The translations under genes were made by a program, and so were the position numbers. Positions 52,102 to 59,702 of a DNA stretch of 64,000 bases are shown piece after piece. The DNA comes from Bradyrhizobium sp. G127. Lineage in GTDB: Bacteria > Pseudomonadota > Alphaproteobacteria > Rhizobiales > Xanthobacteraceae. The notes below the pieces were generated by a model. That model made no database searches, had not been told where the DNA came from, and saw only the letters and a program-made list of their open reading frames with translations. Position 1 is the first letter of the stretch. Every line of letters begins with the position of its first letter. The stretch spans positions 1,674,001-1,738,000 of the forward strand of contig NZ_JAKFGN010000001.1 of the NCBI RefSeq assembly GCF_021502575.1. Reading direction: 5' to 3'.

Positions 52102-53160
52102 TCAGCGCGAGGCGACCAGCGGCCACAACTCGTCCGCACCGCGGGCGGCGACGAATTTGCCAAGTTCGGTGGCCCAGTAGCTTTCCTGACCGAAGTCATC
52201 GCGCCAGGCCAGCGCGCGCAAGGTGTAGCGATGCAGAATGTGCTCCATCGAGAAGCCGATGGCCCCGTGGACCTGATGCGCGATGGCGGCACTTTTCTCT
52301 GCAGCCTCTGCGCAACGGATCTTGGCGGCGGCGACCTCGAGGAAAACGCCGTCGTCGAACGACGTGCTGTCCGCGACGGAATCCGCTGCCGATCCCGCGG
52401 CGGAGACGGCGACCGCCACTTCGCCAGCGAGTTTTGCGAGATTGTGCTGCACCGCCTGGAATTTCGAAATCTGCTTCTCGAATGCGACGCGCTCGTTCGC
52501 GTAGCGCACTGTTATGTCGAGCATGGTTTCCAGCGCCCCCGCAATCTGCAGGCTGCGCAACGTTGCGCCCATCAGCATCAGCGAGGTTGGCCTCGTTCCT
52601 GCCGGCGCAGGCTTTATTGAAACCGGTTTGACGTTGTTGAAGGTCACGGTGTCCGAGGCGTCGTTGCCGAGATTTTCTCCGGCCTCAATCCGGCAGGACG
52701 CCGCTTCGACAAGCGCTATCATCGATCCCTGCGCGCCGGATGCGATCACTGCGATATATTCGACGTCGGATGCAAACGGAATACCCCGGGCGCGGCCGCT
52801 CACTGTTCCGTCCGCGTTGACCGTCATGCGATCCTGCGGCCGTGCTGGCGCGACCGTCATTTTTCCGGACGGCGAGGGAAGTCCGGCCTGCGACAGCAGC
52901 CAGCCTGCGAGCATTGTTTCGACCAGCGGAATAGAAACTGCAAACCGGCCCGCCGAGCCCGCGACGCTGAAGCCGTCTGCGAGACTGACACCGGCGCCGT
53001 TGCAGTCTTCCGGTACCCACGACAGGGGCAAACCGGCATCGCTGAGCGCGGTCCAGAGCGTTGATTTCCAGCCGTCATTCGCGGCGCTGTTGATGCTCTG
53101 CGCGTCCGCAAGATCGGTAAAAATGCGCTCGGCGGTCTCGGCGACGATATTGTCAGTCAA
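52102..53160 (-). CDS. Acyl-CoA dehydrogenase, smaller member of a pair
   Basis: A 352-residue acyl-CoA dehydrogenase-like protein: GLPLSWVPEDCNGAGVSLADGF near the N-terminus and YANERVAFEKQISKFQAVQHNLA with the FAD-binding Arg/Phe/Gln pattern in the C-terminal half. It lacks an obvious base where the larger partner has ERSGPER, so it may contribute only FAD binding in a heteromer. The start is uncertain: TTG at 53160 has AAAGG at good spacing, while GTG at 53184 has none. Confidence 0.85.
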   Translation of the reverse strand: MTDNIVAETAERIFTDLADAQSINSAANDGWKSTLWTALSDAGLPLSWVPEDCNGAGVSLADGFSVAGSAGRFAVSIPLVETMLAGWLLSQAGLPSPSGKMTVAPARPQDRMTVNADGTVSGRARGIPFASDVEYIAVIASGAQGSMIALVEAASCRIEAGENLGNDASDTVTFNNVKPVSIKPAPAGTRPTSLMLMGATLRSLQIAGALETMLDITVRYANERVAFEKQISKFQAVQHNLAKLAGEVAVAVSAAGSAADSVADSTSFDDGVFLEVAAAKIRCAEAAEKSAAIAHQVHGAIGFSMEHILHRYTLRALAWRDDFGQESYWATELGKFVAARGADELWPLVASR

Positions 53161-53184
53161 GCTACGATACCTTTCGGCTGCCAC

Positions 53185-53578
53185 GGTTGTTCAACCATCA
53201 GAGACCTGCGCATTCTTTTGCCAGCGATCTTGTGACGGCGGGCTTTTTTGCAACGCAGCGTGCGTTGGGGTGGTGCGCGGTTGAGGGGCGAGAACGATGT
53301 GGCCGGAACGCTATCGCTTCGGCCGGAAGCATGTCAAATCCGATCAGTCTCCTGAAAATGTCGCGCCGGAAGTATGTTTCCGGCGCGCAAAATACTATGC
53401 ATGCCCCGCATGCGCTGCACTCGCATGTGACGATAAAGGATCGAGGCCGGTCTTTCGCTTCCGGCCCAAGAGCGATACCATCGGGCCGTATCGGCGAGGG
53501 CCGGTCCATCGAATTTATCGGTCGTCTGATCGATTCACCCATCATCGACGCAAGAACGCGGCAGTTAAGGGAAACGCC
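53185..53578. other. Divergent promoter region with a 10-bp hairpin
   Basis: About 390 bases between the divergent acyl-CoA dehydrogenase and aldehyde dehydrogenase genes. CGCGCCGGAA (53362-53371) pairs perfectly with TTCCGGCGCG (53378-53387) around GTATGT. Frames running through this stretch lack ribosome binding sites and family motifs, so no gene is called. It presumably carries both promoters. Confidence 0.5.
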
Positions 53579-55009
53579 ATGACCAATCGCATGCAGTTTT
53601 ATATCGACGGCGCCTGGGTCGACCCCGTAGTCAAGAAGTCCATCCCGGTGGTCAATCCGGCCACGGAAGAGACGATGTACGAGGTCGCGGTTGGCTCCAA
53701 GGCCGACGTCGACAAGGCTGTTGCCGCCGCCCGCCGCGCGTTTGAAACATTCTCGCAGACCAGCCGCGAAGAGCGCGTCGCGCTGCTCGAGAAGATCATC
53801 GCGGTCTACAAGACCCGGATGAAGGATGTCGGCGCCGCGATCTCCGATGAGATGGGCGCGCCGCTGCCGATGGCGGAGAAGATGCAGGCCGGCGCCGGTC
53901 TCGGTCATCTTTCCTCGACGCTTCAGGTTCTCAAGGACTATCAGTTTGAAGAGCCGATTGGCTCGGCGGTGGTCGTGCGCGAACCCGTCGGCGTGATCGG
54001 CATGATCACGCCGTGGAACTGGCCCCTCAACCAGATCGCCTGCAAGGTCGCGCCTGCGATCGCGGCGGGCTGCACCATGATCCTGAAGCCGTCGGAATTC
54101 ACGCCGTCGTCCGCGCTGATCTTCGCAGAAATCCTGCATGAAGCGGGCGTGCCGAAAGGCGTGTTCAACTTGATCAATGGCCTCGGTCCCGATGTCGGCG
54201 TCGCCATGAGCGAACATCCGGGAATCGACATGATCTCATTCACCGGTTCGACCCGCGCCGGCATCGATGTCGCCAAACGCGCCGCCAACACTGTGAAGCG
54301 CGTCAGCCAGGAGCTCGGCGGCAAGTCGCCGAACATCATTCTCGACGATGCGGATTTCACCAAGGCTGTGACCGGCGGTGTGGCGCATGTCTTCAATAAC
54401 TCGGGACAGTCGTGCAACGCGCCAACTCGCATGATTGTGCCGCAGGCAAAGATCAAGGAGATCGCGGCCATCGCCAAGGCCGTCGCCGACAAGACCAAGG
54501 CGGGCGATCCGCGCGCCGAGGGCACCACCATCGGTCCGGTGGTCAACCGCACGCAGTGGGACAAGATCCAGGCGCTGATCCAGAAGGGCATCGACGAAGG
54601 CGCAACGCTTGTTGCCGGCGGCGTCGGCCTTCCGGAAGGCGTCAACAAGGGCTTCTATGTGCGGCCGACGGTGTTCTCCGACGTTAACAACGACATGACG
54701 ATCGCCCGCGAGGAAATCTTCGGCCCCGTCATCGTGATCATGGGCGCGAAGGATGAAGCGGACGCGGTGAAGATCGCCAACGATACGCCCTATGGTCTTG
54801 CGGGTTACGTCTCGGCCGGCACGGTCGAGCGTGCGCGCAAGGTCGGGCGTCAGCTTCGCGCCGGCAACGTCAATCTCAACGGCGTTCCAAATGAGCGCAC
54901 CGCGCCGTTCGGCGGCTACAAGCAGTCGGGCAACGGCCGCGAGTGGGGCAAGTTCGGCCTCGAGGAATATCTCGAAGTGAAGGCGATCGCGGGTTTCAAC
55001 GCGGCCTGA
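53579..55009 (+). CDS. NAD(P)-dependent aldehyde dehydrogenase
   Basis: A 476-residue aldehyde dehydrogenase: GVIGMITPWNWPLNQIACKVAPAIA for cofactor binding, FTGSTRAG, catalytic Glu in SQELGGKSPNI, catalytic Cys in FNNSGQSCNAPTRM and PFGGYKQSGNGREWG near the end. It oxidises an aldehyde to a carboxylate. The neighbours suggest acyl-chain degradation; glutarate semialdehyde from the nicotinate pathway is another possibility. AAGGGAAACGCC precedes the ATG at 53579, and the long upstream frame extension is non-coding. Confidence 0.92.
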   Translation: MTNRMQFYIDGAWVDPVVKKSIPVVNPATEETMYEVAVGSKADVDKAVAAARRAFETFSQTSREERVALLEKIIAVYKTRMKDVGAAISDEMGAPLPMAEKMQAGAGLGHLSSTLQVLKDYQFEEPIGSAVVVREPVGVIGMITPWNWPLNQIACKVAPAIAAGCTMILKPSEFTPSSALIFAEILHEAGVPKGVFNLINGLGPDVGVAMSEHPGIDMISFTGSTRAGIDVAKRAANTVKRVSQELGGKSPNIILDDADFTKAVTGGVAHVFNNSGQSCNAPTRMIVPQAKIKEIAAIAKAVADKTKAGDPRAEGTTIGPVVNRTQWDKIQALIQKGIDEGATLVAGGVGLPEGVNKGFYVRPTVFSDVNNDMTIAREEIFGPVIVIMGAKDEADAVKIANDTPYGLAGYVSAGTVERARKVGRQLRAGNVNLNGVPNERTAPFGGYKQSGNGREWGKFGLEEYLEVKAIAGFNAA

Positions 55010-55024
55010 GGTTCTCCGAAACAT

Positions 55025-55063
55025 TGCCGGCGCGGGATGTGCTCGCGCCGGCATTTCTTTTTT
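55025..55063 (+). terminator. Rho-independent terminator of the aldehyde dehydrogenase gene
   Basis: TGCCGGCGCG (55025-55034) and CGCGCCGGCA (55044-55053) form a perfect 10-bp stem with a nine-base loop, followed by TTTCTTTTTT. It begins 15 bases after the stop codon. Confidence 0.85.
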
Positions 55064-55091
55064 ACCGATCCGTTGTCCGTGCCGCCGCCAT

Positions 55092-57932
55092 CTACTTCAG
55101 TGCACCCTGAACCGTCGCCGCGATGACCCCGAGGCCCTTCGTCACATCGCCCTTGATGTGAAGCCGCAGCGCCCGCCGTCCGCGCTCCGCCAGCACGCCG
55201 AAGTCGCCGCGCGCCTGCGCCGCCTCGATCACGCCGAACGAGATCTTCTGGCCGGGCACATCGAGATCGGCGGCGCTGTCCGCCGTGATCTGCAGGAATA
55301 CGCCGGTGTTCGGCCCGCCCTTGTAGGCCTGTCCCGTGGAGTGCAGGAAGCGCGGTCCGAAGCCGACGCAGGTGGCGACATGCTTGCTGTCGCGGATCGC
55401 CATGCGGACAGTCTGCATCGCTGCGATGTTGGCGGCGTCGCGGTCGAGATAGGCGAGGGCGGCTACGTAGTCGCCGGGCTGGATGCGCGCGAGATGCGCC
55501 TTCAGCCATGAGCCGAGATCGCTCCCGGCGCCCGCCTTGCTCAAGGCGTTGGCATTGGCTGCATCCGTGTAGATCGCAATTGCGCCGTCGGTGGCAACAG
55601 GCGTCTCGGCGGGCAACGCACCCGAAGTCTCAAACGCGGACGTCAGTTCGCGCGTCTTGATCTTCGCGGCTTCGACGTCGGGCTGATCGAACGGATTGAT
55701 GCCCATGACCGCGCCGGCGACGGCGGTCGCGATCTCGAAGCGGAAGAATTCCTGCCCGATATGGGCCGGGCCTGTCACGGCGATGCGAATGACCGGATGG
55801 CCGGCCGCTTCCAGCGCGGCGAGCGCCGTCTCGCGTGCATTGTCCGCGTCGTCCTTCAGCCGCAGATCGATGAACACGCGATCCTTGCCGTAAGCCTCCG
55901 GCTTGCCGAGCGTCTCGCCTTCGAGCGGGATCAGCGCCTTGCCGTTCTTGCCGGTGGACTCCGCAATCAGTTGCTCGGCCCATGCGCCGAAATCCGCGAT
56001 CTGCTTCGAGGCGGTGAATGTGAGCTTGTCGCGGCCATGTTTCGCGGCAGCGGCCAGCGCGAGACCGAGTTGTACGCCCGGATTTTCAGCCGGAGGAACG
56101 TCCGGACCGCAGGAGCGCACCATCGAGGCCGCAAGACCAAGAAACTCCGCCACATCGATTCCGGCCGCAGCCGCAGGCACGAGACCGAACGGCGACAATA
56201 CCGAGTAACGGCCGCCGATGGCCGGTTCGCCGTGAAAAGTCTGGGCGAAGCCTCGCGCGGCCGCGACTTTCTCCAGCGACGAGCCGGGATCGGTGACGGC
56301 GACAAACCGCTCGCCTGCATTGGCTCCGGCGCGCACGAAGAAATAGTCCATCAGCGCATTCGGCTCGGTGGTGCCGCCCGACTTGCTCGATACGATAAAC
56401 AATGTGGTGTCGAGCTTGATCGCCGCTTCGGTGCGGCGAACCTGCGCGGGATCGGTGGAGTCAAGAATGCGCAGCTTCGGAAAGCCTGCGCTCTGACCGA
56501 AGGTCTCGGCGAGCACTTCCGGTCCGAGGCTCGAACCGCCCATGCCGAGCACGACGACATCGGTGAACGCCTTGCTTTTCACCCAGCCGGAGAAAGCGAC
56601 ATAGCGCGCCGCCTGTTCCTTGTCCTGCTCGCGTGCGACCACGTCGAGCCATCCGAGCCATTTGTTTTCATCGCTGCCGGTCCAGACCGATGCATCGCGT
56701 CGCCACAGCGCGCGAATGGTGCCGTTCGCGCGCCAGGCTTCCGACAGCGCCTTTGCATCCTTCTCGATCTCGGGTGCGAGCTTGATCGTTTGGGTGTCGA
56801 TACGGCTTGCGAGGATCGCGGCGCGCTTGGAGGCAACCGCGCCCAGCAGCTTGTCGAAGGCCTCGGCGAACAGCTTGACGCCGTCATCGACCAGCGCGTC
56901 TGTGATGCTATCGAGCGAAATGCCGCTCTTCGCGAGATCGGCCAGCACGCGTTCGGCATCGGCGATATTTTCCTCAAGGCTGTCGCGCGGTGTGCCGTGA
57001 TCGCGAAAGGCATCGAGGGTGGCGGGGGGCACGGTGTTGACCGTGTCGCGGCCGATCAGTTCTTCGATGTAGAGCACATCGCTATAGGCCTTGTTTTTCG
57101 TGCCGGTCGAGGCCCACAGCAGGCGCTGCACCTGCGCGCCGTTGGCGGCGAGCTTCTTCCAGCGCGCGCTGGCGGTGACCTTCTTATAGTGCTGATAGGC
57201 GAGTCTCGCGTTGGCGATCGCCACCTTGCCCTTCAGCGTTTCCAGCTTTGCCTTTTCATCACCGCTTGCCGCCGCGATCTTGCTGTCCAGCTGATTGTCC
57301 ACCGCGGTATCGATGCGGCTGATGAAGAAGCTTGCCACGCTGGCGATGCGTTTCGGGTCGCCGCCGCCTGCCACCAAGGCCTCGATGCCGGAGATATAGG
57401 CTTCGAGCACCTCCGCATACATGTTCTGCGAGAACAGCAGGGTGACGTTGATGCTGATGCCCTGGGAGATCAGTTCCCGGATCGCCGGGATGCCCGCGTG
57501 CGTGGCCGGCACCTTCACCATCAGGTTGTCGCGCCCGACGGCCGCCCACAGCCGCTGCGCCTCGGCGATGGTGCCTTCGGTATCGTGCGCGAGATAAGGC
57601 GAGACCTCGAGGCTGACATAGCCGTCCGCGCCCTGAAGTTCGTCATAGACGGGGCGCAGCGCGTCTGCCGCGCGCTGGATGTCTTCCACCGCGAGCGCTT
57701 CATAGAGATCGCCCACCGGGCGGTCGCGCTCCCGCAGCAGCGCCGACACGGCGCTGTCATATTCATCGCTGCCGCCGATAGCCTTCTCGAAAATCGACGG
57801 ATTGGATGTGACCCCGCGCACGCCATCCTGATCGACCAGTGCTCTGAGTTCGCCATCGGCAATGAATCCGCGGGCGAGGAAGTCGAGCCAGATCGCCTGG
57901 CCGTGACGGGTGAGGGCTTTGACTGGATTCAT
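55092..57932 (-). CDS. Bifunctional transaldolase / glucose-6-phosphate isomerase
   Basis: A 946-residue fusion. Residues about 1-365 are transaldolase: GVTSNPSIFEKAI and the Schiff-base Lys in NLMVKVPATHAGIPAI. The remainder is phosphoglucose isomerase: VVLGMGGSSLGPEVL, IVSSKSGGTTEPNALM and the sugar-isomerase core around SPFGLVPAAAAGIDV. The fusion links the non-oxidative pentose phosphate pathway and glycolysis, and such tal-pgi fusions are known in Bradyrhizobium relatives. The ATG at 57932 (MNPVKALTRHGQ) is preferred; one at 57953 is possible. Neither has a clear ribosome binding site. Confidence 0.93.
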   Translation of the reverse strand: MNPVKALTRHGQAIWLDFLARGFIADGELRALVDQDGVRGVTSNPSIFEKAIGGSDEYDSAVSALLRERDRPVGDLYEALAVEDIQRAADALRPVYDELQGADGYVSLEVSPYLAHDTEGTIAEAQRLWAAVGRDNLMVKVPATHAGIPAIRELISQGISINVTLLFSQNMYAEVLEAYISGIEALVAGGGDPKRIASVASFFISRIDTAVDNQLDSKIAAASGDEKAKLETLKGKVAIANARLAYQHYKKVTASARWKKLAANGAQVQRLLWASTGTKNKAYSDVLYIEELIGRDTVNTVPPATLDAFRDHGTPRDSLEENIADAERVLADLAKSGISLDSITDALVDDGVKLFAEAFDKLLGAVASKRAAILASRIDTQTIKLAPEIEKDAKALSEAWRANGTIRALWRRDASVWTGSDENKWLGWLDVVAREQDKEQAARYVAFSGWVKSKAFTDVVVLGMGGSSLGPEVLAETFGQSAGFPKLRILDSTDPAQVRRTEAAIKLDTTLFIVSSKSGGTTEPNALMDYFFVRAGANAGERFVAVTDPGSSLEKVAAARGFAQTFHGEPAIGGRYSVLSPFGLVPAAAAGIDVAEFLGLAASMVRSCGPDVPPAENPGVQLGLALAAAAKHGRDKLTFTASKQIADFGAWAEQLIAESTGKNGKALIPLEGETLGKPEAYGKDRVFIDLRLKDDADNARETALAALEAAGHPVIRIAVTGPAHIGQEFFRFEIATAVAGAVMGINPFDQPDVEAAKIKTRELTSAFETSGALPAETPVATDGAIAIYTDAANANALSKAGAGSDLGSWLKAHLARIQPGDYVAALAYLDRDAANIAAMQTVRMAIRDSKHVATCVGFGPRFLHSTGQAYKGGPNTGVFLQITADSAADLDVPGQKISFGVIEAAQARGDFGVLAERGRRALRLHIKGDVTKGLGVIAATVQGALK

Positions 57933-58061
57933 GATCGCCGTTCTGTTCGACATCGAGGTTGGAAGGGCAGTGGAGACCTTGTCTGCCGCAAAATGGCGCG
58001 TTTTCAAAATGGTCTTTTTGGGGCCTGAGGCGATACGCGCGGCGGCTCGCAACGGGCACGC

Positions 58062-58500
58062 GTGTTCGGCTCGCGCGATGATAGACGCGCGAGGATGGCT
58101 TTTGTTCTCCCCTCACATGCGCGCGCGAGGCCTGCCTCGTTCGCGCCCCTTAAAGAGGAGGGGCATGGAGCGCCGCGAGGCGCACTTTGTCTTGTCTCGC
58201 TTCCGGCATCCGCTTGCGAGGCGAATGGTGATCCGGAAGCGCATCGCCTTGCGGCGCTCCATTGCGGCGATTTCGGGCGTGAGGACCGCACTTCCGGGTC
58301 AGGACGGGCGCGGCGCGCCTTGATCCGGCGGGATTTCTCCGCCTTCATCCTGTCCTCGTCCAGCCGCTGACGGCAGAGCCACGTAGTTGGCCCGGACGGT
58401 GACCCCCGGCCTCCCGGACGTGTGGGTGCGAATCCACATCGCGCAGGCGCCGCATCCTGCTCCGCTTAACGAACGCCCTCTAGAAAGCGCCCCTCACGAA
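58062..58500. repeat. Structured intergenic repeat-like element
   Basis: This GC-rich stretch holds nested inverted repeats: an 18-base arm at 58165-58182 starting ATGGAGCGCCGC and its near-perfect inverse at 58245-58262, with GCTTCCGG (58199-58206) and CCGGAAGC (58233-58240) inside. Open frames on both strands here (for example one with an Arg/Ser-rich product, 58004-58348) look like the repeated 'hypothetical proteins' annotated in Nitrobacter, Afipia and Rhodopseudomonas. From memory of those genomes it is probably a dispersed repeat, not a gene; copy number cannot be checked here. Confidence 0.5.
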
Positions 58501-58707
58501 CAGGACGATGCGGATTATAATCCTATATTGCGGCCGTGTCAAATCAGAATCGAACTATAGTTCTGCGCGTCGCGGCGGTTCCGATTGCCGCGGGAACATA
58601 TGCCGAAAAAGGGGATGGCATGTCGAAATCCCTGCCGATATGTTGCGCGAGATCGGCCTCACGCCAGCACTTGCCAGCCGTCTGCTCGCCTCAAGGATCA
58701 AACCCAG

Positions 58708-59106
58708 ATGATGATTCGTTCGCTCTTCGCCGCGCTCTCTCTTGCCACCATGATTTGCACGAATATCGCGCCTGCCAGCGCGCAGGATGTCGCCGCCGGC
58801 GAGAAGTCCTTCGCCAAGTGCCGCGCCTGTCATCAGATTGGCGAAAACGCCAAGAACCTGGTCGGTCCCGAATTGAATGGATTGTTCGGCCGCCATTCCG
58901 GCAGCGTCGCGGGCTATAATTATTCCGAAGCCAACAAGAAGTCCGGCATCACCTGGGACGAAGCGGTGTTCGCCGAATACATCAAGGACCCCAAGGCCAA
59001 GATCCCCGGCACCAAGATGGCATTCGCCGGCATCAAGAAGGACGAGGAGATCAAGGATCTCACGGCGTTCCTCAAGCAGTTCGGCGCCGACGGGAAGAAG
59101 AAGTAA
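58708..59106 (+). CDS. Periplasmic class I cytochrome c (c2/c550 type)
   Basis: A 132-residue cytochrome with a signal peptide of about 23 residues ending APASA-QD. The haem site is FAKCRACHQIG (CxxCH), followed by GPELNGLFGRHSGSVAGYNYSEA and the Met ligand in GTKMAFAGIKK. It carries electrons in the periplasm, possibly between the bc1 complex or NicB-like dehydrogenases and oxidases. AAGGA precedes the ATG at 58708; upstream in-frame ATGs give an unlikely N-terminus. Confidence 0.93.
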   Translation: MMIRSLFAALSLATMICTNIAPASAQDVAAGEKSFAKCRACHQIGENAKNLVGPELNGLFGRHSGSVAGYNYSEANKKSGITWDEAVFAEYIKDPKAKIPGTKMAFAGIKKDEEIKDLTAFLKQFGADGKKK

Positions 59107-59382
59107 TTTTCTTTCTGCGCGCGTTCACTCCCGCACAAGCTGAATGGAAAATGTCCCACCCGCCGGAGCGCGAAGCACCGGCGTCGCGCACGTGGGCAGC
59201 GAGTGAATGCGATTCGTGACCATCACGCGCTTGCGCACAGGACGGCGTCTTGCGCGCGAGGCGCTCGCCGAAAAAAATGTTGCGACGATTTCCCGGCTTA
59301 TTCCGCCGTGTCTTGTTGTTTGCACCGTTTTCCACATTGTCCCCCGCTTGACTTCCCGTCGCAAAGCGCACCAGATGTAGGC
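59107..59382. other. Non-coding region before the riboswitch
   Basis: No gene is visible. Overlapping minus-strand frames of 70-110 codons have no support. The promoter of the riboswitch-nrdAB transcript should lie here; TTGACT at 59349-59354 is a possible -35 box without a convincing -10 partner. Confidence 0.45.
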
Positions 59383-59582
59383 GTCACGGTTCTACAAAGC
59401 CGCAAGGCCTAGTAGCGAAGATGGGAAGCCGGTGAATTGCATGGTGATGCAGTAAATCCGGCGCTGCCCCCGCAACTGTAAGCAGTGAGTTGATTTCGAC
59501 AGATGTCACTGGTGCGGCCTCCGCATCGGGAAGACTGAAATCAACGTCAGAGCTGTGAGCCAGGAGACCTGCCGCGACACCA
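59383..59582 (+). ncRNA. Cobalamin (AdoCbl) riboswitch upstream of nrdAB
   Basis: The conserved elements occur in the right order: GGGAAGCCGGTG (59423-59434), then TCCGGCGCTGCCCCCGCAAC with CTGTAA (the B12 box, 59457-59481), CACTGGTGCGG, CATCGGGAAG (59524-59533), and the 3' part GAGCCAGGAGACCTGCC (near 59557-59573). This is the Rfam-type cobalamin aptamer. It binds adenosylcobalamin and normally lowers downstream expression. It lies 120 bases before nrdA, with no gene in between. Confidence 0.95.
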
Positions 59583-59610
59583 GAACGTCCACGGGCGGGG
59601 TGTCCGGCGG
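59572..59610 (+). promoter_or_regulatory. Candidate expression-platform hairpin of the riboswitch
   Basis: CCGC-GACACC (59572-59581) can pair with GGTGTC-cg-GCGG (59599-59610), starting inside the 3' strand of the aptamer. Formation of this stem would compete with the closing helix of the aptamer, which is how such switches pass their state to the gene. There is no T run, so translation or Rho-dependent control is more likely than intrinsic termination. Confidence 0.4.
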
Positions 59611-59702
59611 TCGCTTGCAGCATTGCCGGCGCATGTCGGCCGTCATGCAGCGCCCTTTCGGCCCAAGCCCCCAGAAAATTGCAACATGCACGGGGTCTGC
59701 CG

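Noticed and set aside
50645-52180. A 511-codon plus-strand frame opposite the acyl-CoA dehydrogenase and enoyl-CoA hydratase genes
   Set aside because: Antisense to well-recognised genes, spans two of them, and has no family features.
55761-58028. A 755-codon open frame on the plus strand opposite tal-pgi
   Set aside because: It is exactly antisense to a gene with clear transaldolase and isomerase motifs; long antisense frames are expected in high-GC DNA, and the product has no motif.
58418-58438. GTGGGTGCGAATCCAC, like a tRNA T-arm
   Set aside because: No acceptor stem, D-arm or anticodon arm can be assembled around it; it belongs to the repeat-like element.
58508-58711. A 67-codon frame just before the cytochrome c gene
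   Set aside because: Arg/Ser-rich without motifs, overlaps the cytochrome ribosome binding site and start; more likely untranslated leader.
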